DNA of 64,000 bases from Sulfuriferula sp. (GTDB lineage: Bacteria; Pseudomonadota; Gammaproteobacteria; Burkholderiales; Sulfuriferulaceae), in the NCBI GenBank assembly GCA_031291235.1, contig JARLJL010000022.1:62001-126000 (forward strand), written 5' to 3'. Positions 36,131 to 45,032 of the stretch are shown here, in pieces; the stretch's first letter is position 1, and every line of letters starts with the position of its first letter. The notes under the pieces were generated by a model. The model saw only the letters and a list, made by a program, of their open reading frames with translations. It ran no database searches and was not told where the DNA came from. A program made the position numbers and the translations under genes.

Positions 36131-37941
36131 TGGACGATATGCTTAAAGATTTTGTTGTCGAGGCGCTGGAGCTCGCAACAAACGTAGAATCGCTCCTGCT
36201 GACTCTGGAACGCAATCCCGAAGACATGGATACCCTGAACGGCGTATTCAGGTCGTTTCATACCATCAAGGGCGGTGCGGGTTTCATGAGCTTGCCAGCC
36301 ATGGTGTCGGCCTGCCATCTGACCGAAAACCTGTTCGATGCACTCAGAACCGGCAAGATCCCGGTTACGCCATTGGCGATAGAAGCGGCACTGGAGGCGA
36401 GCGGATTTGTTGAGAAGCAGCTAACGCAGCTTGCCAATGGGGCAGCGCCGGACAGTTTGTCGGCAATGCCTGCCGATCTGGAAAAAATATTGACGGATGC
36501 CATATCCGGCAGCGACGCGCCTGTCGCTGCCTCTGCCGTCCCGGCAGTTGCGCCAGCGGCAGATAATAGTCCGACAGAAGGCCCTGACTGGGAAGCGCTG
36601 TACCGTGCCGTTACGCCGGCAGACAGTACCGCAGCCGCCGCTGTTGACCCTGCGCCCGCGGCAGCTGCAGCTGCAGCTGCAGCTGCGGATTCTACCGCCA
36701 AGAAAGCCTGGGATGGCGTGGATCGGCGTAGCGACAGTAACAAGGAAGCCAAGATTGCGGCGCCGGTCAAGGAAGAGAGCATACGTGTCGACGCGGTCAA
36801 GCTCGATGCGTTGCTTGAGGTGGCCGGCGAATCGATGCAGGCCGCTAATCAGGCCGGTGTGTTGCTGGAGAAACTGCAGCAATTCAAATTTGAAGAAGCC
36901 GCTACCGGATTGATGGAAAAGCTGGCGGAAACGCTGGGGCGCGCATCGCGTTATTCGGCCGAGTTGCAACGCGCCACACTGGCAACCCGAATGCAGCCGG
37001 TTGGTCGCTTGTTCCAGAAATTCCCGCGCCTGGTACGCGAACTTGCCAAGGATCTGGGCAAGGATGTCGATTTGAATATCGAGGGTGCCGATACCGAGGT
37101 CGACAGGGTCGTTGTCGACAGTCTGTACGATCCGTTGGTGCATATGCTGCGCAATTCGCTGGATCACGGTATCGAATTGCCCGAGGAGCGTGCTACGTCA
37201 GGTAAACCGGTTAAATCGTTCATTTCCCTGAAAGCCTGGCAGGAAGCCAACAGCGTCATCATCGAGCTGGCCGACGACGGCAAGGGTATGAACCCGAAAA
37301 TACTGCGGGAAAAGGCGATTGCCAAGGGGCTGATTCCGGAAACGGCGGCGCAGACCGACGAGGCCGCATTGCAGCTGGTGTTCCTGCCGGGATTCTCAAC
37401 CAAGGAAGTTGCATCCAGCGTCTCCGGGCGCGGGGTAGGGATGGACGTAGTCAAGACCGCCGTCGAGAAACATCGCGGTTCCATTCATATCGATTCGGTA
37501 TTGGGCCGCGGCACGCGCTTCTCGATTCGTCTGCCGATAGAATTGTCTATCGTGCCGACCATGCTGGTCAGCACGGCAGATGCCGCACTGGGCATGCCCA
37601 TGGGGGTAGTGGAGCGGGTGGTGGAATTGCCGGAGAATTACATGTCCGTCGCCGGCGCCCCGGTATTTTACGATCAGGGTCGTCCGCTACCGGTATTGTC
37701 GCTGGCAGGCGTGCTGGGCTATACCCCGGGTGAAGAGCGCGTCGGCGTTGTTGTTGCCGCACCGCAACCCTACATCCTTGCCGTAGAAGCCGTGGACGGT
37801 ACGGCAGATCTGGTTATCAAACCGATGACAGCACTTGCCGTAACCGGTATTACCGGTACGGCACATTCGGCGGAAGGCCGGCTGGTGCTGATCGTGGGAC
37901 TTACTTTCCTGATGGAAGGCTGCCGGCAAGCCTTTGCCTGA
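36130..37941 (+). CDS. cheA: CheA histidine kinase lacking a clear P2 domain
   Basis: A 603-residue kinase. HPt domain (1-105) with phospho-His in FRSFHTIKGGAGFM; an Ala/Pro-rich linker (about 110-215) replaces the CheY-binding P2 domain; dimerisation domain (about 222-290, LDALLEVAGES); ATPase domain with N box VHMLRNSLDHGIE, G1 ADDGKGM, F box FLPGFSTKEVAS and G2 GRGVGMDVV; CheW-like domain from about 475. It phosphorylates a CheY-type regulator. Escherichia coli CheA has 654 residues and a P2. Genes for CheY, CheW, CheR and CheB are not adjacent. Confidence 0.9.
   Translation: MDDMLKDFVVEALELATNVESLLLTLERNPEDMDTLNGVFRSFHTIKGGAGFMSLPAMVSACHLTENLFDALRTGKIPVTPLAIEAALEASGFVEKQLTQLANGAAPDSLSAMPADLEKILTDAISGSDAPVAASAVPAVAPAADNSPTEGPDWEALYRAVTPADSTAAAAVDPAPAAAAAAAAAADSTAKKAWDGVDRRSDSNKEAKIAAPVKEESIRVDAVKLDALLEVAGESMQAANQAGVLLEKLQQFKFEEAATGLMEKLAETLGRASRYSAELQRATLATRMQPVGRLFQKFPRLVRELAKDLGKDVDLNIEGADTEVDRVVVDSLYDPLVHMLRNSLDHGIELPEERATSGKPVKSFISLKAWQEANSVIIELADDGKGMNPKILREKAIAKGLIPETAAQTDEAALQLVFLPGFSTKEVASSVSGRGVGMDVVKTAVEKHRGSIHIDSVLGRGTRFSIRLPIELSIVPTMLVSTADAALGMPMGVVERVVELPENYMSVAGAPVFYDQGRPLPVLSLAGVLGYTPGEERVGVVVAAPQPYILAVEAVDGTADLVIKPMTALAVTGITGTAHSAEGRLVLIVGLTFLMEGCRQAFA
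36661..36686 (+). repeat. Hexanucleotide GCAGCT repeat in the cheA linker
   Basis: GCAGCT is repeated about 4.3 times and encodes a run of Ala in the interdomain linker of CheA. Units of six keep the frame, so slippage would alter linker length without killing the gene. Confidence 0.85.
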
Positions 37942-37979
37942 TCTCGGCAAGGCCGGTGTCTAACCGCATCGGCCTGGTT

Positions 37980-38609
37980 TCAATAGCGTTTCTGATAGCG
38001 GGCGATGATGGATAGGCTGGTGCCGGAGACGGCATATCTCACCGTCAATACGATAATCAGGCTGGATAACCAGCCGGCCAGCACATCAGCCGGAAAATGC
38101 GCGCCGAGGCTGATACGCGATACACCAACCCAAATCACAAACAGCATACCGGCGGCTCTTTGCCCTCGGTTCAATACCGGCCACAGGCTTGCCGTGATGA
38201 GCATGGCAAAGGAGGAATGCCCGCTGGGCAGGCTGTGGTGATATTCAGGCTGTCCGATGATATACAGCGTGCCGGCAGGCAGCGCTAGCGGCGGTCGAGG
38301 AAAATCCAGCAAAGGCTTGAGTATGCCGAGCAGCCATCCATCCAGCATATAGGCGATACAGAATATGGCGACGGTGCTTATCCAGAGCAGGGTCTGTGAC
38401 CGGTAGCGCGTCGGGTTATCTATTGGCGTTCTGGAAACCGCGATGACCGCTGCAAGACTGAGTATCGCGACATATATGTAAAAAAGCTGGTGTGCACCGA
38501 ATGCCGTACCTGCGAGCATCACGCTGTCAAGAGAGTCGAAGCGTATGTTGTTGATAAGGTGGAATAACCAAACGTTTATTCCACCCCAGTCGTAAAATAC
38601 CGCCTTCAT
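37980..38609 (-). CDS. PAP2-family membrane phosphatase
   Basis: A 209-residue protein with about five to six hydrophobic helices and all three PAP2 motifs: KPLLDFPRP, PSGHSS and SRISLGAHFPADV. Such enzymes remove phosphate from lipid substrates such as phosphatidic acid, phosphatidylglycerophosphate or undecaprenyl pyrophosphate. I use the ATG at 38609, which overlaps the stop of the DUF4337 gene by four bases; the frame continues upstream but without membrane-protein character. The substrate is unknown. Confidence 0.85.
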   Translation of the reverse strand: MKAVFYDWGGINVWLFHLINNIRFDSLDSVMLAGTAFGAHQLFYIYVAILSLAAVIAVSRTPIDNPTRYRSQTLLWISTVAIFCIAYMLDGWLLGILKPLLDFPRPPLALPAGTLYIIGQPEYHHSLPSGHSSFAMLITASLWPVLNRGQRAAGMLFVIWVGVSRISLGAHFPADVLAGWLSSLIIVLTVRYAVSGTSLSIIARYQKRY

Positions 38610-39172
38610 AGCAGCGCAGCTGCCCACAAACCGATCCCGCCTGCAGCGGCAATAGCGGCCAGCGTGAACAACCATTTTTTACGCGTTAGCACGGTAATCG
38701 AAGCAAGCGAAATGGCGATCTGTATCAGCGTCATGGATTGTGCCAAACGATGGTGCGGATGCATGATGCGTTCGCTTGCGTCATTGGCTTTTGCTGATTC
38801 CGCTTCCAGGGCTTCGGCTTTTTGCTTGATGGATACCTTGTCCTGCTCGTATTTGTCTATTTGCTTTTTGTAGTATGCCTGTTTGCTTTCTGGTGCCATA
38901 TCTGCAGCAAGTTCCATTAAATGGCCCTTGTTGCTTTTTGCCTGGTAGAAATTCCATTGATCCGAAGCTTGGGTCTTTTTAAGTACCGCCTCATTTTTGT
39001 ACATCATGGCTTCATTTTGCGTAGCACCGCCCTGATAGCTGACAACGGCACCTATGGATGCCAGAATCGCGGTAAAAATCGCGACATATTGTCCTAATCC
39101 GTTTCCGCTTCCTGCTTCGTGTTCTACTGCATGATCGTGTGCGCCATGCACATGAAAATCGTGTCCAGACAT
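38606..39172 (-). CDS. DUF4337 membrane protein
   Basis: A 188-residue protein. A His-rich start (HDFHVHGAHDHAVEHE) precedes one helix (YVAIFTAILASIGAVVSYQG), a charged coiled-coil stretch (NEAMMYKNEAVLKKTQASDQWNFYQAKS and following), and two C-terminal helices. This is the DUF4337 pattern. No function is known. It overlaps the PAP2 gene. Confidence 0.82.
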   Translation of the reverse strand: MSGHDFHVHGAHDHAVEHEAGSGNGLGQYVAIFTAILASIGAVVSYQGGATQNEAMMYKNEAVLKKTQASDQWNFYQAKSNKGHLMELAADMAPESKQAYYKKQIDKYEQDKVSIKQKAEALEAESAKANDASERIMHPHHRLAQSMTLIQIAISLASITVLTRKKWLFTLAAIAAAGGIGLWAAALL

Positions 39173-39256
39173 TATTTCCCTTAACTTTATTAATATTGAA
39201 TCCGCTTACCGACGATGAAAGCCCGCTTTCATCGTCTTGCCCCTGAAACCCTGATA

Positions 39257-40096
39257 TTACCAGCCATCGCCCCCGGAATCGCCAAAACTGTCGCTGTCCG
39301 TTGCGGCGTCATTATCCCAGGTCGATGTGTCCGTCATACCGAAATCGTCGCCGCCCATATCGTATTGCGGTTGAGCAACATTGTTATCCATCGGTACATT
39401 ATTGATTGGTTCGTTATTGTTCGTGCTGGAACCATCGGTAAAGTGATGCATCAGCGCCTCGCCGGCAACGATCCCGGCGCCTACTGCAGCACCTGTTGCC
39501 AGACCGGAAACGATACCGCTGCCGATGCCGCCGCCTTGCGCCGGATAGGGCGCTGCACCGTAACCGCCAGGACCGGCAGGCATCGGATAGCCCTGGCCGG
39601 GCACGGCGCCGCTGCCTGACATAGGATAGTTATTGGTATTGCTGTTACGCGCAAACAGCGATTTCAGCACCCATACCAGCAGCATAATGGCGCCAAGGCC
39701 GACAATCAGCAGCATCCAGGGAAATGGTTTTTCGCCTGACTGGGTTGCCGCATTACTCGCGGTAGCCGTAGCGCCGCCTGTTGCAATCTGTTGTTTGAGG
39801 TTCAGCACCGATTGCGGTTTGGCAAAAGGCAAGCCGGGTGAAAGGCGTTCGGCTGTTTCCAGCTCGGTTTTGGCATTGGCCAGATTCCCCTGTTTTGCCA
39901 GTATTTCGGCATCGACGAAGTGAGCTTTGGCACTTTCAGGGTGGGCTTGCAGTACCTGCTCCACCATGCGATGCGCATCATCCAGTTTACCGGATTCCGC
40001 GGTCTGATAAATTTGATGTACGGTAGGCAAGTTGTCGGCAAAGGCGAGGTTGCTTGCCAACAGTAGAGCCATGAATAATTTAAGTACGCTAGACAT
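39257..40096 (-). CDS. TPR-containing exported/membrane protein
   Basis: A 279-residue protein with a signal peptide (cleavage near AFADNL), a short tetratricopeptide-like region (GKLDDAHRMVEQVLQAHPESAKAHFVDAEILAKQGNLANAKTELETAE, split over residues 35-90), one transmembrane helix (about 130-150), a Gly/Pro/Tyr-rich linker, a glycine-zipper-like GIGSGIVSGLATGAAVGAG segment and an acidic C-tail ending DSGGDGW. The tail resembles proteins with a terminal SGGDGGW-type motif of unknown role. Possible membrane scaffold; function not recognised. Confidence 0.75.
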   Translation of the reverse strand: MSSVLKLFMALLLASNLAFADNLPTVHQIYQTAESGKLDDAHRMVEQVLQAHPESAKAHFVDAEILAKQGNLANAKTELETAERLSPGLPFAKPQSVLNLKQQIATGGATATASNAATQSGEKPFPWMLLIVGLGAIMLLVWVLKSLFARNSNTNNYPMSGSGAVPGQGYPMPAGPGGYGAAPYPAQGGGIGSGIVSGLATGAAVGAGIVAGEALMHHFTDGSSTNNNEPINNVPMDNNVAQPQYDMGGDDFGMTDTSTWDNDAATDSDSFGDSGGDGW

Positions 40097-40214
40097 GAGT
40101 ATTGCCTTTCAGATTGAGACAGAGCTTGGACATGGGAATATTGGTTCCGGTTCGGGGATTTCAATCGTCCCCGATAAATTTTCTTTTATTGTAAAGGCCT
40201 GATATGACAATACG

Positions 40215-41414
40215 TCAACTCGAAAATACGTTGTCGTCGAACGCTTCGGCATAGATCTGCCAATCCTGTTCGGTCTGCATGCTACAGTGTATTGCGATAT
40301 CCAGCAGACTTTGCTGCCATTTCTTTTGCTGCGCGAAGTCGATCAAGGTGTCGATGATCGCCGAGTTGTTCCGGCCACCGCTACGCAGCTGCGCCCAGGC
40401 GACCAGTTCACCCATGCTGCGGACGACGCCTTCGAGGTGTTGCAGGGTGTCATGCGCGCCATCAAGTACGACCCTGTCCTCATCAGGCTGCAGTGCACGC
40501 AATACATACGATTTTTTGCCGATCGCTACGGGGTGCAGAAATGCCATGGAAACGGCCTGCATGCGTTGTTGCAATGCAACGATGCGGTGGGCTTCGGTCT
40601 GCCAGCGTGGCTGGCGGTCTGTCAGGTGAGGGGTGAGTGACGACGGCAGCGCCTGCTTCAGATCGAGCAGATAGTTGCGATCGGGCGAACCTTTGCCCTC
40701 GACAAGAATGATGTAGCGATCCACGCCGAGACTGCCGGTGCCGGCGATACGTCGTGCAATATCGAGCACATTGTAAAATTGCGGATCGGCTTGCTGTTTG
40801 GCAAAGCCTTCCATGAATGTCGTGATTTTGTTGCGTTGCTTGTCACTAACCGGTAATGCTTTTTTTCCGTCCAGTCTTATCCGCCGCTGTTTGCCTTTGC
40901 GCTCGGTGCGGCTGTCGAGAAACTGCGGACGCAAGCGGTTGCGCTGGCTATCCAGCAATTGCCCGATCAGGCCATCGGCCGTGTCGCGCTCTATCCAGCG
41001 TGCCTTGCCGCTGGCCAGGGCTGCCGTATAGCCGCCGAGGAATGTGCTGCACAAGACCAGCGCCGCCGGACGTGCGACTGACATGCTGGCAGCACCGACT
41101 AGTATACTGCTTAAACAGCGCACCAGATCCCAGGTGCATGGCGCCAGTGCAGCCTCGTCAAAATCGTTTACGTCGAAATAGACGAGGCGGTTGTCGCCTT
41201 TGTAACTGCCGAAATTTTCCAGATGCAGGTCGCCGCACAGCCATGTTGCCGGAGCCCGCTCCAGCACGCGTTCGCGCGGCAAGCGGTCGAAGAACAGATG
41301 GCAGGTTCCGCGCAGAAATACAAACGGATTCAGTCGCATGTTGCGATATTTGAGGGCAAGCCGTTCCGGCTCACGTCCCGAATTGAAATGCTGGATATTT
41401 CGAATGACGTCCAT
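40215..41414 (-). CDS. DUF2252 family protein
   Basis: A 399-residue soluble protein. Motifs ALKYRNMRLNPFVFLRG, CGDLHLENFGSYKG and VYFDVNDFDEAALAP are characteristic of DUF2252, which resembles aminoglycoside-phosphotransferase-like kinases (the GDLHxxN and DxND pairs fit a kinase catalytic loop). No substrate is known. It is transcribed divergently from the DUF917 gene. Confidence 0.85.
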   Translation of the reverse strand: MDVIRNIQHFNSGREPERLALKYRNMRLNPFVFLRGTCHLFFDRLPRERVLERAPATWLCGDLHLENFGSYKGDNRLVYFDVNDFDEAALAPCTWDLVRCLSSILVGAASMSVARPAALVLCSTFLGGYTAALASGKARWIERDTADGLIGQLLDSQRNRLRPQFLDSRTERKGKQRRIRLDGKKALPVSDKQRNKITTFMEGFAKQQADPQFYNVLDIARRIAGTGSLGVDRYIILVEGKGSPDRNYLLDLKQALPSSLTPHLTDRQPRWQTEAHRIVALQQRMQAVSMAFLHPVAIGKKSYVLRALQPDEDRVVLDGAHDTLQHLEGVVRSMGELVAWAQLRSGGRNNSAIIDTLIDFAQQKKWQQSLLDIAIHCSMQTEQDWQIYAEAFDDNVFSS

Positions 41415-41700
41415 GATTTTGCTACTGCAAATAATAAAACCGTATACGCCATATACTACTATAATTATTCAGATAGCAGGGCGGCAGCGGACTGTTCGGG
41501 TTTGCTGGCAAAGTGGTTGCAAACGGGTGAAAAGCGCCGTTTCATGTCATACTATTTGCAGTTTATGATAATAACGTCGGATTTGTTTCTGCCAACGTGG
41601 ATTGATCCCATTCAACCCTATTCCATGTGCGGCGCCCCATGTCGGGTGGGGATGAAACGGGTTCGCGGCAGGCAAGCCTGTATATTAAAGGGGGATAACC

Positions 41701-42888
41701 GTGGCCGTTTATCAGTATGGTATTACCGATTTTCAATACATCGCTGCTGGAGCAGCCATTCTTGCCAGCGGCGGTGGCGGCAGTTACCGCGATGCAGTCA
41801 GTGTACTGGGGGAACTGGCCGGCAGTGGCTGGAGCGGCACTGTGCAGGTCAAGGATTACGATGGCGTTACCGATTGCTGTGTACTGGCCCTGATGGGCTC
41901 TCCCGATGCTGCTGAGAGCCTGACGCTGGCCGATATCGAATATTCCATCATCAATACGGTCGAGCTTTTTCAGAATACCGCAGGCGTAACGCTGGGTTGT
42001 GTGATCCCGGTGGAAATCGGGCCGATCAATTCCATTGTCCCGCTTATTGCCGCAGCGTTGTCCAGTAACGCCATACAATGGGTAGTGAATGGCGACGGCG
42101 CCGGGCGTGCCGTGCCGGAACTGCCGCAAACCACGTACAGCGGCAGCGCCACACTGGCGGCAAGCCCTTGCGCGCTGGCCAACGACGCCAGCGAATCTGC
42201 GGCTATCCAGTCCGCTGCGCTGACTGCGCCGACTGCAGCCCAGGTCGAGACGCTGGCGGGCGGTATTGTCGCCGCCTTTGGCAGCTTTTCCGGAATAGGA
42301 TTGTGGCCTTCCGTTGCCGGCAACAAGTATGCGTTGACGGGCAGCTACATCGCCGGCACGCTGGCTCAGACATGGATATTGGGCCAGTATCTGCTGCTTG
42401 CACCCAACCCACCCGCTACCGCCGATGTGGTGGCGCAGATCAATGCGATTACAGGGCGCGGCACTGCTGCTGTCGTTACCAATTTTTACATTACCGGCGT
42501 TACGCAATCGACGACCAGTGCATCGCTCGATACCGGCATTATCCGTCTGGACAACACGCAAGATCAGGCCAGCAGCACCGAAACGCATTACATCTACAAC
42601 CTGAATGAGAATCTGATCATGTACTCGAGCCTGAGCAGCATACCGGATATCATCGCGCCGGATTCCATCTGCTACTATTCGGAAAGTACCGGGCGCGGTT
42701 TCTCCAACGCTAGCGACGATCTGGCAAGCTATTTCGATGCCAGTACCGGTAAGAGTACCGGCCTCGCCGTCAGCGTTATCAAGGTTGATGCAGTGGCGGA
42801 ATTCTACCAGGCCACTGGCGTTGTCGCTTCGTTCGCCGGGCTGCTACGCAACATCGGTTATGCCGGTGCGTTGCCGTACTCCGCGTGA
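41701..42888 (+). CDS. DUF917 family protein
   Basis: A 395-residue soluble protein. DUF917 features are LASGGGGSYRDA near the start, PVEIGPINSIVPL and VNGDGAGRAVPELPQTTYS. The family is often annotated as hydantoinase-like or S-methyl thiohydantoin desulfurase-like, but function is mostly unproven. Start GTG after GGGGGATAACC. It ends by overlapping the PAS-GGDEF gene. Compared with usual members it is Ser/Thr/Ala-rich in its second half. Confidence 0.75.
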   Translation: MAVYQYGITDFQYIAAGAAILASGGGGSYRDAVSVLGELAGSGWSGTVQVKDYDGVTDCCVLALMGSPDAAESLTLADIEYSIINTVELFQNTAGVTLGCVIPVEIGPINSIVPLIAAALSSNAIQWVVNGDGAGRAVPELPQTTYSGSATLAASPCALANDASESAAIQSAALTAPTAAQVETLAGGIVAAFGSFSGIGLWPSVAGNKYALTGSYIAGTLAQTWILGQYLLLAPNPPATADVVAQINAITGRGTAAVVTNFYITGVTQSTTSASLDTGIIRLDNTQDQASSTETHYIYNLNENLIMYSSLSSIPDIIAPDSICYYSESTGRGFSNASDDLASYFDASTGKSTGLAVSVIKVDAVAEFYQATGVVASFAGLLRNIGYAGALPYSA

Positions 42889-43880
42889 GCTGGCTGATGG
42901 CTGAGCCTGATCAGGATAGCAACAAGGAGCGCCTGGAACTGGCGCTGGAGGCTGCCGGCCTGGACTTGTGGGAAAACGATCTGGTAGGCGGCGACGTGAC
43001 TCGCAAGGCGACCAAGGTTTTTGCCGAGCTGGGTTATAGCGAAGATGAAAGCTCGGTTTATGTCGATGATATATACAAGATTATTCATCCGGACGATATC
43101 CCGGTAGTTAAAACCGCGGTCGAACAGCATTTGAACGGCGCCTCGGCGCAATACCGCTGCGAATTCAGGATACGCGCCAAATCCGGCACATGGGTGTGGT
43201 ATGCCAATTACGGCAAAGTCATGGACCGCGATGGCGAAAACCGCGGGCAGCGTTTTATCGGCGTGACGTTCAATATAGATGACCGTAAACGCAAGGAAAA
43301 CGAGCTCGAGCTGATTAACCGCAAACTCACCGAGCAGAATGCTTTGCTCGAGAACATGAATGCCCTGCTGCAATCGCTGGCAACCAGCGACCCGCTGACA
43401 GGTGTCGCCAATCGGCGCAAGCTGATGGAGATAGGGGCAAACGAAGTGCAGCGCGCCATACGTTTCGAGTATCCGCTGGCGCTGCTGATTGTGGATATTG
43501 ACTTATTCAAACAGGTTAACGATACCTGGGGACACATGATCGGCGACCAGGTTATTTGCGTTATCGCCGAAACCTGCGTGCAAGGCGTGCGTAGCAATAT
43601 CGACATCGTCGGACGCATAGGCGGCGAAGAGTTCGCAGTCATCCTGCCGCAGACCGATTATGCCTTGGCGCATCGTCTGGCCGAACGCCTGTGTCAGGCA
43701 GTAGAAGCGCTGCAAATTACTGTCAGCGATACCGTCAAACTGGCCTGCACCATTAGCATAGGCATTGCCGCCTTATCCGACACCTGTAACTCACTCAAGC
43801 AGCTGTTAATCGATGCGGACAAGGCGCTTTATTCTGCCAAGGATGCCGGCAGGAATTGTGTGCGAGGATGTCAGCCGTAG
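42885..43880 (+). CDS. PAS-GGDEF diguanylate cyclase
   Basis: A 331-residue soluble protein: a PAS domain with PAC tail (about 10-130, WVWYANYGKVMDRDGENRG, DDRKRKENELE), a coiled-coil signalling helix, and a GGDEF domain (DPLTGVANRR, LIVDIDLFKQVNDTWGH, RIGGEEFAVIL) with intact catalytic residues. Start GTG 42885 overlaps the DUF917 stop; ATG 42897 is possible. Co-expression with DUF917 is likely. Confidence 0.87.
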   Translation: MSWLMAEPDQDSNKERLELALEAAGLDLWENDLVGGDVTRKATKVFAELGYSEDESSVYVDDIYKIIHPDDIPVVKTAVEQHLNGASAQYRCEFRIRAKSGTWVWYANYGKVMDRDGENRGQRFIGVTFNIDDRKRKENELELINRKLTEQNALLENMNALLQSLATSDPLTGVANRRKLMEIGANEVQRAIRFEYPLALLIVDIDLFKQVNDTWGHMIGDQVICVIAETCVQGVRSNIDIVGRIGGEEFAVILPQTDYALAHRLAERLCQAVEALQITVSDTVKLACTISIGIAALSDTCNSLKQLLIDADKALYSAKDAGRNCVRGCQP

Positions 43881-43965
43881 CGGATGCTTGGTGAGCAGTT
43901 TGCGTTGAATTGGGGCATGGGCGCAACAGGAACAAATGGTGATGGCGGGGGCGCTGTTGCAGTAC

Positions 43966-43995
43966 GACAAAAAACCCACCGGGCAAGGGTGGGTT
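43966..43995 (-). terminator. Rho-independent terminator of the J-domain-like gene
   Basis: On the minus strand, AACCCACC and GGTGGGTT (43988-43995 and 43973-43980) form an eight-pair stem with a seven-base loop followed by a run of T. It lies about 30 bp after the stop of the gene at 44025. It may also stop the plus-strand cyclase gene, though without a T-run. Confidence 0.8.
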
Positions 43996-44024
43996 GTGCG
44001 GGTCTGCATACGGTCAGGCTGCAG

Positions 44025-44549
44025 TCACTGGGTCGCCGTACGCATCCTGTCCAGTTTCTCGATAACAGCCTGATAGAGATCATGGTCGGCCTCGGGGTTG
44101 TTGCGGTCCGGATGGTGTGCGCTGCGTATCTTTTTAAGCGCAGTCGCATCGTCGGGTAAGTCATGTACCTTGGTCACACGGTCACCATTCTTGACCATCT
44201 CGCGCTGCAGCTCAGCCTCTGCGCTTTCGCGTGTGTCATATAATTTCTGGCTGCCAAGACGCCAGCCATCCTGATTCTTGCGCGGTGATTGATTTTCCTT
44301 GCCGTCAAACCATATCCATCTACCGGTTTCAGGATCCAGATCGAAATTAACAGTGATGATGTCGTAGGTGTGAACAGGGGGCTTGAAGTCTTTGGAAAAC
44401 AGATTGATCGTGTTGCCGACGGTACCTACGGCAGTGAGGTAATACGCGCCTGCCTCATGCGGGCAGAACGTGCTGCTGGACGTCGGTAGAGGCTTGCTGT
44501 CATTCATTGCAGCCATGCGGGCGGCTGCACGGCGTTGTGCGTTAGTCAC
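44025..44549 (-). CDS. Uncharacterised protein with C-terminal J-domain-like segment
   Basis: A 174-residue soluble protein. The first 110 residues are unrecognised (FDLDPETGRWIWFDGKENQ is the clearest stretch). The last 45 residues read ALKKIRSAHHPDRNNPEADH, with the HPD tripeptide and following helix of a DnaJ domain, lacking a proper helix I. Start GTG with AAGGAG nine bases upstream. It has its own terminator, no operon partner, and lies 3' of a tRNA gene, so it may be an acquired gene. Function unknown. Confidence 0.7.
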   Translation of the reverse strand: MTNAQRRAAARMAAMNDSKPLPTSSSTFCPHEAGAYYLTAVGTVGNTINLFSKDFKPPVHTYDIITVNFDLDPETGRWIWFDGKENQSPRKNQDGWRLGSQKLYDTRESAEAELQREMVKNGDRVTKVHDLPDDATALKKIRSAHHPDRNNPEADHDLYQAVIEKLDRMRTATQ

Positions 44550-44602
44550 TGGTATTGCTCCTTAATATTGGTTGAAATCCACTGGGATCGCCCGCTGGAT
44601 TC

Positions 44603-44698
44603 CTAAACTGCTTGAACAGCTTTGTAGCGAAAATATCTTGCGTCAGAGTCGTTCTCGAACTCATCGTCACTGGCGGCGAGGGCCTTGATCCGTTTCAC
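44603..44698 (-). pseudogene. Possible remnant of a gene 3' end
   Basis: A minus-strand frame ends with the protein-like sequence VKRIKALAASDDEFEN followed by DSDARYFRYKAVQAV and a stop at 44603-44605. An in-frame stop lies about ten codons before the GTG at 44696-44698, so at most 31 residues are left. Composition looks like a real C-terminus cut off from its gene. It could equally be a chance frame. Confidence 0.25.
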
Positions 44699-44800
44699 TC
44701 TGACATACTCCGTCAGCGGCGCTTAACATAGGGTTTTAAGTGCACAATTACCCGGTATGCGATGAGGGTTGGGGCACAAATAGTATTTTGGGGAATAAAT

Positions 44801-44829
44801 AAAAAAGCCCTGCATTTCTGCAAGGCTTT
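44801..44829 (-). terminator. Terminator after tRNA-Asn
   Basis: On the minus strand, AAAGCCTTGCAG and its partner TGCAGGGCTTT form a hairpin with a short loop, followed by TTTATT. It lies just downstream of the tRNA 3' end (44837). Confidence 0.8.
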
Positions 44830-44836
44830 ATCTATC

Positions 44837-44912
44837 TGGCTCCCCGACCTGGACTCGAACCAGGGACCTGCGGATTAACAGTCCGTCGCTCTACCGACTG
44901 AGCTATCAGGGA
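44837..44912 (-). tRNA. tRNA-Asn (anticodon GTT)
   Basis: Reading the minus strand, 76 nt starting TCCCTGA and ending TCGGGGAGCCA form a full cloverleaf: seven-pair acceptor stem, D arm (AGCTCAGTCGGTAGAGC), anticodon arm with GTT between CT and AA, and the T arm with GGTTCGAGTCC. The CCA end is encoded. A terminator follows at 44801-44829. Confidence 0.96.
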
Positions 44913-45032
44913 ATAGCGTTGCGAGGCATGTTTCGCAACGAGGTGAGATTATGCCAAGTATCGGGCCTGTGGTCAAGATTGAATATGTAAAAAATGTTAA
45001 TCTGCCTGTGTCGGGGTATGTGGAGAATAATC

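Noticed and set aside
44550-44836. Attachment-site repeat of the tRNA-Asn 3' end
   Set aside because: I looked for a second copy of the T-arm/acceptor sequence in the flank and saw none.
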